64,000 bases of DNA, from NCBI GenBank assembly GCA_018398915.1, contig CP074691.1, positions 3,132,754-3,196,753 of the forward strand, read 5' to 3'. The translations under genes and the position numbers were made by a program. This DNA comes from Aminirod propionatiphilus (lineage in GTDB: Bacteria; Synergistota; Synergistia; Synergistales; Aminithiophilaceae). The notes under the pieces were generated by a model. It was given only the letters and a program-made list of their open reading frames with translations. It had not been told where the DNA came from and searched no databases. Positions 40,165 to 48,812 of this stretch are shown one piece after another. Each line of letters opens with the position of its first letter. The stretch's first letter is position 1.

Positions 40165-42324
40165 TCAGGGCTGTCCCGCTCCCCAGGGCATCACCTCGAC
40201 GTGGACGCTGTGGAAGCGCCCCGCCTCGTCGACGGCGCCGACTCTGTGCCGACCGGCCGAAAGGGTCCAGAAAAGGGTCTGTCCCGGCCGGGCCTCTCCC
40301 AGATGGAGGCCGTCGACGAACCAGCCGATCCGCCCCCTCGCCCCTTCGCAGGCCAGGGGCACCCGAGGGGGATCGCCCCAGGGAGGCAGGAGGTAGGTGG
40401 CCCCCTCCAGGGGGGAGGCGATCCGGAAAAGGGCCTCTTTGAGGGGCCTCTCTCCGGGCGGGGCCAATTCGGAAGGCCACAGGGTGACGACCTGGCCCCC
40501 CTGCCACCGGTGGAGGGAGCAGGGCTCGGAGGGGGAGAGGCCGGGAAGGTACCAGGCCTCGACGAGGTGGGGACAGGCCGAGGTGGGAGGAAGGCCCGAT
40601 AGGGAACAGACGGCGCGGCGGCCTACGGAGGCGGGGCGATCGGGCAGGGAGCCCCCCAGGGCGGCCATGATCTCGACGGCGGGAGGAACGGCCGCCGCGA
40701 GCCCCACCAGTTCGGCATGGGCCGTCCCCAGGGGGTCGCCCATCCAGACGACGACGGTCCACGCCTCGTTCCAGGCCACGGCCCAGGCGTCGCGGAGGCC
40801 GTAGGAGGTGCCCGTCTTGAGGGCCACCTCCGCTCGTCCCCCGAGGAGGCTGCGCTGGGCCGGAGAGAGGCGGCGGCCGTCGCCGAGGATCTGGCCGACG
40901 AGGAAGGCGCTCCCCTCCGAGAAGGGCGAGGGCGCCTCCCTGAGGCCCTCTCCCTCGACGAAGCGCAAGGGACCGTCGCGCCCCGAGGCGAGCGTTCTGT
41001 AGGCCCGGGCCATTTCGAGAGGCGTGACCTCGCAGCCTCCCAGGACGAGGGAATCGCCGTAGCGGGCGCCGTCGCCGGTGAGTCGGGAGAAGCCGAGCCC
41101 CCGGAGGCGGTGGAGAAAGCGCTCGACGCCGAGGGCTCTCAGGGCCCGGACGGCGGGGACGTTGAGGGAATCGGCCAGGGCGTCGGCCATGGAGACGGGG
41201 CCTCGATAGCGCAGGTCGAAGTTGCGCGGCGCCCGGCCCGAGAGGGCCAGGGGCGTGTCGGCCATGAGGGACGACGGCGAGAGGAGCCCCTCGTCGAGGG
41301 CCATGGCGTAGAGGAGGGGCTTCAGGGCCGACCCCGGCGATCGGGGAGCCGAGGCGCAGTCGACCCATCCCCAGGGAAGGGGGGAGCCGAAGCGGCCGTT
41401 GCCGACATAGGCCCGGACCGATCCGTCGCGGTTGTCGACGACGACGGCCGCCGCCGTCACCTCCTGCGGCAGGGGGCGCAGTCCCGCCGCGAGGCTGTCG
41501 AAGACCCGGCGCTGAAGGGAGGCGTCCAGGGTGGAGCGGCCGCCGCCGCGGCTCAGAACCTGGGAGGCGAAGAGGAACTCCTCCCGGGGGAGGGTCATGG
41601 CCCGGGGGATCGCCTCGGCCATGGCCAGACGGGCCTCCGATTCCGTCACCCGCCCCCGCCGCGCCAGATCGGCCAGGATGAGATCCCTCCTGGCCCTGAG
41701 CCGCTCGGGATAGAGGTCGGGCCTGTAGCGCGTGGGCCCCTTGAGAAGGGCCGTCAACGTGGCCGCCTCGGCCAGGGAAAGGTCCCGAGGCCTCTTGTTC
41801 CACCAGGCCAGGGCTCCCGCCGCCGCCCCCTTCAGGTTGCCGCCGAAGGGGGCCCTGTTGAGGTAGGCCTCGAGGATCGCCTCTTTCGGGAGTCGGCGCT
41901 CCAGGGCCAAGGCCTGGAGGAACTCGACGGCCTTGGCCCCCAGGGTTCTCGGCCGGGGGTGCAGGAGGCGGACGAGCTGGCTCGTCAGCGTCGACCCTCC
42001 GGAGACGATTTTCCCCTGTCTCAGGTTCTGGCCGACGGCCCGGACCAGACCGATGCCGTCGACGCCTCCGTGGCTGAAAAAGCGGCGATCCTCCACCTCG
42101 ACGACGACGAGAGGAAGCCAGCGCCCCATCTCCTCCAGGGAGAGGGGGAGACAGACCTCCTCTTGCCCCGTCAGTCCCGCCCAGAGGAGCCGCCCCTCCC
42201 GGTCGGTCACCGTCGGCGATGCCTCGAGAGGAGGCACCTCCTCGGCGGGGACGAAAGAGGGCGCCTGCCAGAGGAGGGCCGCCAGGAGGGCGCCCAGAAG
42301 GACCGCTCCGGGACCTCGGGTCAT
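40165..42324 (-). CDS. pbpC: Penicillin-binding protein 1C
   Basis: A bifunctional class A peptidoglycan synthase of 719 residues. An N-terminal membrane helix precedes the GT51 domain (E-D-R-R-F-F-S-H-G-G-V-D and G-G-S-T-L-T-S-Q-L-V-R) and the transpeptidase domain with S-P-G-S-A-L-K (SxxK Ser), D-S-L-N (SxN) and K-T-G-T-S (KTG). A C-terminal beta domain is typical of PbpC. ATG 42324 follows the macroglobulin stop with no gap. The yfhM-pbpC pairing is conserved in many Gram-negatives. Confidence 0.94.
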   Translation of the reverse strand: MTRGPGAVLLGALLAALLWQAPSFVPAEEVPPLEASPTVTDREGRLLWAGLTGQEEVCLPLSLEEMGRWLPLVVVEVEDRRFFSHGGVDGIGLVRAVGQNLRQGKIVSGGSTLTSQLVRLLHPRPRTLGAKAVEFLQALALERRLPKEAILEAYLNRAPFGGNLKGAAAGALAWWNKRPRDLSLAEAATLTALLKGPTRYRPDLYPERLRARRDLILADLARRGRVTESEARLAMAEAIPRAMTLPREEFLFASQVLSRGGGRSTLDASLQRRVFDSLAAGLRPLPQEVTAAAVVVDNRDGSVRAYVGNGRFGSPLPWGWVDCASAPRSPGSALKPLLYAMALDEGLLSPSSLMADTPLALSGRAPRNFDLRYRGPVSMADALADSLNVPAVRALRALGVERFLHRLRGLGFSRLTGDGARYGDSLVLGGCEVTPLEMARAYRTLASGRDGPLRFVEGEGLREAPSPFSEGSAFLVGQILGDGRRLSPAQRSLLGGRAEVALKTGTSYGLRDAWAVAWNEAWTVVVWMGDPLGTAHAELVGLAAAVPPAVEIMAALGGSLPDRPASVGRRAVCSLSGLPPTSACPHLVEAWYLPGLSPSEPCSLHRWQGGQVVTLWPSELAPPGERPLKEALFRIASPLEGATYLLPPWGDPPRVPLACEGARGRIGWFVDGLHLGEARPGQTLFWTLSAGRHRVGAVDEAGRFHSVHVEVMPWGAGQP

Positions 42325-45300
42325 CTAACGGACCGTCAGCCGTCCCCCGCCGCCGAGACTTCGGACTCCCGGAGCGTACATGGCCTCGGCCACGACGGGG
42401 GGGAGGGCGAAGTCGCCTCGGGCGACGACGCGGCAGCGGTAACCGAGAGTGACGCTCCCGTCCAGGGCGTCGGGGAAGAGAAGGACCCTGTCGAAGCGGA
42501 CGTCGCGGCGGGCGCCGACCGTCTCCTCCTCGGGCCCCAGGGCGGGATTCCAGACGTCGAAACAGCCGGGGAGGAGGTCGATGACGACGACGTCGCGGAC
42601 CGCCCCCGTGGGGACGATGTCGATGCGGACATGAAGCTCCTGGCCCAGGGTCAGGGGCTGGCTCATGTCGATCTCCGCGCCCTCCCTGTCGGTGAAGGTG
42701 CGCCGTACCCGGAGGCCTCGGTCCTCGGCCGCGACGGCGTCGAGGGGGACGCCCGAGGCCGTCCAGGCGGCGTAGAGGGGGCCGGGACCGGCGTTCTCCA
42801 CCTTCCAGGCGACGAAGCGGTCGGCCGAAAGGAGAAGGTCGTCGCCCGTGGCCAGGGGGATCGGCCTCGTGCCGTCGTCGACGACGGCCGAGAAGGGACG
42901 GAGGTCGGCCCGGGCGAGGTAGGGCCCCAGGGCCATCAGGGCCGTGGCCGCCTCCTGAGAGGAGAGGGGCCCGGAGGCGACGGAGCGGAGGAGTTCGGCG
43001 GCCAGAGAGGCCTCGGCGGCCCCGCCCCGGTCGAGGGCGCCCAGGGCCAGAAGACGGAGGGCCCGGTCCCTGAGGGGCGAGGCATAGGGATCGCGGCCCG
43101 GGAGACCGGTGCCTCCGGCGAGGGCCAGCCCCTCTTCCTTTTTGCCGGCAAGGCCGTAGGAGCCGGCCAGGAGGGCCCGTCCGGCGTCGTCCATCTCGCC
43201 GGCCCTCTCGGCGAGCCAGGCCATCCAGCCCAGAGGGGGCTCCCCGGAAAGGGCCATGACGTAGGCGGCATAGGCCTTGCGCGACAGGCTCTCCCCGTCG
43301 TCGGAAACGTCGGAGAGGACCGACCCAAGAAAGGACCGGACGCGACGGGCCATGGCTTCGGGCACCTGTCCCGCCTCGAGGGAGGCCAGGAAATGGGCGG
43401 CATAGAGGCTTCCCCAGCCGTCGAAGGAACCGTTGGGCCAGGAGGCGAAGCCTCCGTTGTAGAGCTGGTAGGTCTGGAGGCTGGCGACGACCTCCCCGAT
43501 GGATCGGGTCCCGTCGGCCCTGTCGGGAAGGACGACGAGGGGCCATGCCGAGGAGACTCGCTGTTCCAGACAGCCGTAGGGATAGTCCCTCAGAAGGGAG
43601 AGGAGGGGGAGCAGATCGGCCTTGGGCGATCCCGAGAGGTAGAGGGAGGTTCGGAGCGTTCCCGGAAGCCAGCGTCCCTCCTCCTTCATGACGAAGGAGC
43701 CTCCTTCGATGACGGCGCTCCCCGAAAGGGTGACGGGAGGCATGGGGGGCCGGACGACGGTCTCCCGTTCGACGACGAAATCGAGACCCGGCCCCCTGAC
43801 GGCGACGGAAAGGGTCCCGTATCCCGATTCGGCGGAGGCCTCCAGAGGAAGGTCGAGGAGACGGCTCTCGCCGGGGGCCACCGTCAGGGAGAAGGCCGAT
43901 TCGCCGTCGAGCCTCAGCGAGCCTCGGGCCTCGACGGCCACCTCCAGGGCCAGATCGTCCGAGGCCGTCGAGAGGATCTGGAGGGGGACGACGGGGCGGT
44001 CGCCGGGGGCGAGAACCTGGGGAAGGCTCGGATCGACGGTCAGGGGCCGGGCGACGGCCACGTCGTCCTGGGCCGACCCGACGGAGGCGCCGGAGAAGAC
44101 GGCCATGAGGCGGGCGCCGCCGGAGAACTGGGGCAGATCGAAGGAGGTTCGGACCTCGCCCCCCTCGACGGGCAGGGAGCGGACCTCGGAAAGAAGGCGG
44201 AATCCCCGGGCCTGAAGGGGAGAGAGAAGGGCCCCCAGGGCGCCTCCCGCCCCGCCGGCGGGGTGAAGCAGGGGCGTCTGACGCGACTCGACGGGGATCA
44301 GCTCGTCGTAGAGATCGCGGGCCCTCGAGCCCAGCCTGCGTCGGGCCGTGAAGAGCGCCTGCGGGTCAGGCGTCTCGTGGCCCGTGAGTCCCAGGACGGC
44401 CCGATCGACCAGAGCCAGCCAGAGCTCTCCCGACAGGGGCCGGCCCCTGTCGTCGGTGACGCGGGCGACGGCGTCGAGCTTCCCGCCGGGCTCGGCCTTG
44501 TCGGGAAGTTCGAGGGTCACCGAGGCGCGGCTCGAGCCCGTCTCCACCGGCAGGGGGAGAGCCCCCAGGGCGCTGACGGGGCCGTCGCCCCCGGCGGGAC
44601 GGATCATCTGGAAGGTGCACCAGCCGTTGGGCCAGATGCCCCCGTCGACGGCGAAGGCAACGGTGCCCGAGGCGCCGGCGCGGAGGACGCGGGCTTCGAC
44701 GAGGCCCTCGGCCTCGACGGTGAAGAGGGCCCGCCCCGGGAAGGGGGCCCGGTAGGCCAGGGAGGCCCTATCGCCGGCCCCGTAACGGTCCCTGTCCAGC
44801 TCCAGATCGACCCGATCGGGGAGAGAGGCCCCCCTGGAGGCGCTCCCCCAGGGACGCCAGACGTCGAAGCGCGTCGAGGCCGACGATCCCTCTCCGTCGG
44901 AGAGGACGAGAAGGAAGCGCCCCTCGCCGCCGGGCCTGAGGGAGAGGGGCGCCCGTCCCTTCCCGAGGGCCACCGTCCCCTGCGAGAGGGGTATCCTCTC
45001 CTCCTGCCAGCCCATCCGCGTCCGCCCCTCTTCGCGGACCATGACGTAGCGGTCGGCCAGGGAGAAAAGCTCCCAGGTCAGGGAGACCTCGGCGGGAAGG
45101 TCGTCGGCCGTGACGGCCGCCACCTCGAAGGGAAGGGGCCTGTCGGGAAGGAGATCTCCCTCGGGGCTGCGGATGCCGATCTGGAGAGGCGTCACGGCGC
45201 AGGGAAGGGAGAGGGGACGAAAGACCCAGCGGCCGCCCGGCTCCATGACCTGGAGGGAGAGGACCAGCTCCACCATGGACGGGGCCGTCCACTCGCCGGG

Positions 45301-47487
45301 GACGGTCCAGTCGCAGGAGGCCCGGCCCGACGCGTCGAGGACGCCCGAGGCGATGGAAACCTCCGAGCCCTGGAAATCCTTCTCGTCGTCGCCGAAGGTG
45401 AACTGAGGAAAGCGGGTGGAGCGGTAGGTGCGGGGCAGGGTACGGGCCTGAAGCTCCCATGCGAGTTCCGGCGCCGGGGCGCCGAAGAGGTAGGCGGCGC
45501 CGAAGGAGAGGGTCAGCGCCTCGCCCCCCCGCGTCCGGGACTGAGAGGAGGTCAGGTCCGCCTCGATGCGGGGCGGGGTGAAATCCTCGACCTGGAAGAC
45601 GGCGCTGCCCAGAGGCGTCTCCTCCGCTCCGGGCACGAAAAGGTCGAAGCGGTAGCGCCCCGTGGGTGACTCGGCGGGGAGCTCGAAGACGGCCGTCGCC
45701 GTCCCCTGGGCGGAGAGGGGCTCGACGCCCCGGAAGGCCTCCATCCCCAGGGCGTTGGTCACCTTCCAGAGGACCGGGAAGGTGCCGGGCAGGGCCATCC
45801 GGGGACCGCGGACGCAAGAGGTGATCGTCACGCCTTCGCCGGGGCGGAAGATGCCGCGGGGAAGCAGGCAGGCGGCCTCGTAGGTCGTCACCCAGGGCGA
45901 GCCCGATCGGTCGGCGCCGTCGGCGAAGCGGTCTCCCGCCAAGGTCAGGAAGGAGAGGTCTCCCTCGTGAGCGACGGTAACGACGGCCGGACGCAGCTGA
46001 GGATCCCAGGGCGTCTCCCTCTCGACGATCCAGAGGCCGTCGCTGTCGGTCACGCCCTGAGCCAGGAGCTGGTTGCTCGACGAGTAGACCGAGACGGCGG
46101 CTCCCTTGACGGCCTCGGCCGAGGAGAGACCGTTGACCCAGACCAGCAGCCCCCTCTCCCAGACGCGGGCCGAGAGGCCCAGATCGGTCAGGGTCACCAC
46201 CTGGCGCGCCACCTCCCAGCCGTCGGCTCCGTCGCGGGCCTCGACGAGAAAGACGCCGCGATCTTCGCCGAGAAGGGCGCCGAGATCGAGGGCGCTGCGG
46301 ACCGTCCCGTTGAGGCGGCTGTCGACGCGGAAGGCCGTCGTCCCCAGAGAGCGGCTAAGGGCCTTGGGCGGCTCCGTCCCCTCCCCGAGAGCTCCCGTGA
46401 CGAGGGGGACGTTGTTCGGGTAGAGTTTCCAGGCCGCGACGTCGACGGCGTCGACGTTGACCGTCTCCAGGGGGATGCGCGGCGCCTCGGCCGTCGAGAG
46501 GAAGGTTCCCGCCACGGGAAAGCGCAGAGAACGGTCCCGATCGGGCAGGACGAAAGAGAGGGTCTCGTCGGCCGCCAGTCCCTCGCCCCCGCCCAGCCCC
46601 TTTTTCAGGGCGACGGTGATCCTCTCGCGGGAGGCGAAATCGCCGACGAGGGCAAAGCCGCCGTAGAGAGGCTCGACGCGGAAGGGTCTCTCCGGCGCCA
46701 GGGTCAGGTAGCCCCGGACGTCGGCGGGGTCGACGGGACGGGAGGTGTAGAGGATGAGCCGCCCCCCGCCGTCGCCGCTCTCGGCGTAGCTGCCGGTGAC
46801 AAAGAGGCGCGGCGAGGCGTCGAGAGTGATCGTCTCCGTCGTCTCGAGCCCCAGAGGTCCCGCATCGGAGGTGAGTCCCCTCTCGACGGTCAGCCGGAGG
46901 GACGGGCCCGACAGGGAATCGGTCCTGACGACGACCCTCTCCGACGGAACCTGCCCCTGCGGGGTCAGATCGATCCTCCGCCCGTCGCTCTCGGCCGTGA
47001 CGAAGCCGGCCAATCGCTGAGGCGGGACGGGAAGGGAGAAGGAGAACTCCAGCGTCATCTCCCCGTAGGGCGTCCGTTCCGTGGGACGGACGGAGAGGAG
47101 CTTCAGCGGAGCCGTGCGGAACTCGAAGGCCTGAGGTCCGGCCAGAAGACGCCCCGACCGGTCGCGGAGCGCCTTGAGGGTCACGCGGTACTCCGTCGCC
47201 GGAGCCAGGGCGGCGCGCGGCGTGAAGACGAGCCGATCGGGCCCGTCCCAGACGGCATCGCCCTCGAGGGGCGGCCGGATCTCCAGGGGCAGCGATGGGG
47301 ACGGCACGATCTTCCCGACCAGCCCCGCCTCGGCCACGGGAGCCGAGAAGGTCAGGCCGATCTCCGGCCGGCCCGACGTCTCCCCCTGGGGGGAAAAGGA
47401 GAGAACGGAAAAATCATCGGCCCGGGCGCCTGCCGCCCAGAGCCAGAAAAGGAGGAAAGAGCCCCACAGCACCATCCCTTTTCTCAT
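42325..47487 (-). CDS. Bacterial alpha-2-macroglobulin (YfhM-like)
   Basis: A 1720-residue periplasmic protease-trapping protein. The signal peptide (1-23, ending A-R-A) is followed by an Ig-like N-terminal domain, a series of MG domains, the bait region, and a thioester motif Y-G-C-L-E-Q near residue 1304, inside the alpha-helical thioester domain. The intact C-x-E-Q predicts covalent trapping of attacking proteases. Unlike E. coli YfhM no lipobox Cys is present, so membrane tethering is not by a lipid. Paired with pbpC for envelope repair and defence. Confidence 0.93.
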   Translation of the reverse strand: MRKGMVLWGSFLLFWLWAAGARADDFSVLSFSPQGETSGRPEIGLTFSAPVAEAGLVGKIVPSPSLPLEIRPPLEGDAVWDGPDRLVFTPRAALAPATEYRVTLKALRDRSGRLLAGPQAFEFRTAPLKLLSVRPTERTPYGEMTLEFSFSLPVPPQRLAGFVTAESDGRRIDLTPQGQVPSERVVVRTDSLSGPSLRLTVERGLTSDAGPLGLETTETITLDASPRLFVTGSYAESGDGGGRLILYTSRPVDPADVRGYLTLAPERPFRVEPLYGGFALVGDFASRERITVALKKGLGGGEGLAADETLSFVLPDRDRSLRFPVAGTFLSTAEAPRIPLETVNVDAVDVAAWKLYPNNVPLVTGALGEGTEPPKALSRSLGTTAFRVDSRLNGTVRSALDLGALLGEDRGVFLVEARDGADGWEVARQVVTLTDLGLSARVWERGLLVWVNGLSSAEAVKGAAVSVYSSSNQLLAQGVTDSDGLWIVERETPWDPQLRPAVVTVAHEGDLSFLTLAGDRFADGADRSGSPWVTTYEAACLLPRGIFRPGEGVTITSCVRGPRMALPGTFPVLWKVTNALGMEAFRGVEPLSAQGTATAVFELPAESPTGRYRFDLFVPGAEETPLGSAVFQVEDFTPPRIEADLTSSQSRTRGGEALTLSFGAAYLFGAPAPELAWELQARTLPRTYRSTRFPQFTFGDDEKDFQGSEVSIASGVLDASGRASCDWTVPGEWTAPSMVELVLSLQVMEPGGRWVFRPLSLPCAVTPLQIGIRSPEGDLLPDRPLPFEVAAVTADDLPAEVSLTWELFSLADRYVMVREEGRTRMGWQEERIPLSQGTVALGKGRAPLSLRPGGEGRFLLVLSDGEGSSASTRFDVWRPWGSASRGASLPDRVDLELDRDRYGAGDRASLAYRAPFPGRALFTVEAEGLVEARVLRAGASGTVAFAVDGGIWPNGWCTFQMIRPAGGDGPVSALGALPLPVETGSSRASVTLELPDKAEPGGKLDAVARVTDDRGRPLSGELWLALVDRAVLGLTGHETPDPQALFTARRRLGSRARDLYDELIPVESRQTPLLHPAGGAGGALGALLSPLQARGFRLLSEVRSLPVEGGEVRTSFDLPQFSGGARLMAVFSGASVGSAQDDVAVARPLTVDPSLPQVLAPGDRPVVPLQILSTASDDLALEVAVEARGSLRLDGESAFSLTVAPGESRLLDLPLEASAESGYGTLSVAVRGPGLDFVVERETVVRPPMPPVTLSGSAVIEGGSFVMKEEGRWLPGTLRTSLYLSGSPKADLLPLLSLLRDYPYGCLEQRVSSAWPLVVLPDRADGTRSIGEVVASLQTYQLYNGGFASWPNGSFDGWGSLYAAHFLASLEAGQVPEAMARRVRSFLGSVLSDVSDDGESLSRKAYAAYVMALSGEPPLGWMAWLAERAGEMDDAGRALLAGSYGLAGKKEEGLALAGGTGLPGRDPYASPLRDRALRLLALGALDRGGAAEASLAAELLRSVASGPLSSQEAATALMALGPYLARADLRPFSAVVDDGTRPIPLATGDDLLLSADRFVAWKVENAGPGPLYAAWTASGVPLDAVAAEDRGLRVRRTFTDREGAEIDMSQPLTLGQELHVRIDIVPTGAVRDVVVIDLLPGCFDVWNPALGPEEETVGARRDVRFDRVLLFPDALDGSVTLGYRCRVVARGDFALPPVVAEAMYAPGVRSLGGGGRLTVR

Positions 47488-47670
47488 CGCGATCCTCCAC
47501 CTTCCCCGTTTTCGGATCGACGCCCCCGCAAGGCGCCACGGGGCGAACGACAGACGGCGACGGCCCTTCCGGGCCTCGACACGGCACCCTCATCTTACCG
47601 CACCGACTGAAGAAAGGCAGCTCTGCCCCCTTTCGATCGGTATCGTCCGGCCGGACCGCCTCGACCTCGG

Positions 47671-48141
47671 TCACTCCCATCGGGATTCCCTGAAGGTGTC
47701 GCACCCGCCCCCGGACCAGGAAAGACGGGCCTCCTCCAGGGGAAAGACGAGCTCCCTCGACCCGCCCTGGCCGGAAAGAGTCAGCAGAAGGCTATCGCTC
47801 TCGACGCGCAGAGCTTCAAGCTCCCGCAGCCCCTCTTCCGACAGGGGAAGAAACCCCGAAAAATCGCCGTCGCCGTCGAAAAAGCAGACGCCCGAGGGCT
47901 CCCCCTCCAGGGCATCGGAAGGCGTGATCGTCACCCAGGTTACGAAGGTCGGCGACGGGCCTTCCACCGTTCCCCGCCTCGCCCCCGCGACAGGCGATGA
48001 CCGGAAAAACCGCTGAACCCGCCAGATCCGATCTCCCTGGCGGATGGCGTAGGAAAAGCCCGATTCAGGGACCGGAGGCTGCCAAAGCACCCCGAAAAGG
48101 GCACCTACCAGGAGCAGGGTCAGGCCTTTTTCCGCCTTCAT
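47671..48141 (-). CDS. Hypothetical exported protein
   Basis: About 156 residues, with a signal peptide or N-terminal anchor (K-A-E-K-G-L-T-L-L-L-V-G-A-L-F-G-V-L-W) and a beta-rich soluble part with two aromatic and Gly-rich stretches. ATG 48141 is preferred to the longer frame because the extension is Pro/Gly/Arg low-complexity sequence. I recognise no family. It lies upstream of the macroglobulin gene on the same strand, 183 bp apart, so co-expression is possible. Confidence 0.6.
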   Translation of the reverse strand: MKAEKGLTLLLVGALFGVLWQPPVPESGFSYAIRQGDRIWRVQRFFRSSPVAGARRGTVEGPSPTFVTWVTITPSDALEGEPSGVCFFDGDGDFSGFLPLSEEGLRELEALRVESDSLLLTLSGQGGSRELVFPLEEARLSWSGGGCDTFRESRWE

Positions 48142-48290
48142 TTCGCCTTTTCCCCCCGGCCGAGGCCATGGGACACATCGACCGCACGTCCCTCCGGGGA
48201 CGTTGCGATCCGCCTCTCCCGGCAACACCGGGAGTCCCCCTTCAAGACGAAAAGGGACACCGCGAAAAGAGCGGTTTTTCCTGTCATCAT

Positions 48291-48593
48291 CTATCTGCCT
48301 CCCTCTCCCATCCCCTCGGACAAGGGATGGACGTCGCAGAAAACGACATCCATCAGCTCGCGGACCGTGACGATCACTCGTCCGTCGCCCCAGGAAATGA
48401 CGTCGCCGTCGGTAGCGACGGCGCGGAAGAGCGCGACGTCACGCAAGTCACCGTAGCGAGCCGTATTCAGCTTCCGGCTCACGTCGACGACGATGACGCT
48501 GCCCGTCTCCATCTCCACGAAGAGACGCCAATCGTTCAGAGGAACGATAGACCTTATGAAGGCCACCCTTCTCCCTCCTCTCTTTTCTGCCAT
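48291..48593 (-). CDS. DUF2442-like small protein
   Basis: A 100-residue protein with the DUF2442 pattern: a strand W-R-L-F-V-E-M-E-T-G-S-V-I-V-V-D-V, then Y-G-D-L-R-D-V-A-L-F-R-A-V and D-G-D-V-I-S-W-G-D-G-R-V-I-V. Members are small and of unknown role, sometimes next to DUF4160 in toxin-antitoxin-like pairs; no partner is seen here. ATG 48593 has GGAGG 8 nt upstream. Confidence 0.7.
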   Translation of the reverse strand: MAEKRGGRRVAFIRSIVPLNDWRLFVEMETGSVIVVDVSRKLNTARYGDLRDVALFRAVATDGDVISWGDGRVIVTVRELMDVVFCDVHPLSEGMGEGGR

Positions 48594-48740
48594 GCCCCTC
48601 ACCTCCGTCCGTCAGCGGTCCCGTTCCCCCGAGGCCATCGCACCCGACCTCGTATGTCAGGAGACGGACCTCGCCCGACACCACGGGAGTGCGACCCAGG
48701 CCGCACTCCCCTTTGCCCACCGTCAATGCCCTGTCACGTC

Positions 48741-48785
48741 GGAGAGGCTCTCCCCATCCTCTTCGAGGATAGGGAGAGCCTCTCC
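48741..48785 (-). terminator. Long hairpin after the LuxR regulator gene
   Basis: 21-nt arms (48741-48761 and 48765-48785) pair with a single mismatch around a TTC loop, 28 bp past the regulator stop. No U-run. Same design as the hairpin at 30917-30970. Confidence 0.6.
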
Positions 48786-48812
48786 GGAAAACCATAACCC
48801 TTGCGGGTAGTT

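Noticed and set aside
40717-45669. A 1650-codon plus-strand open frame
   Set aside because: It is antisense to pbpC and the macroglobulin gene, has low-complexity Gly/Glu/Arg sequence and no domain. Such frames are expected opposite GC-rich genes.
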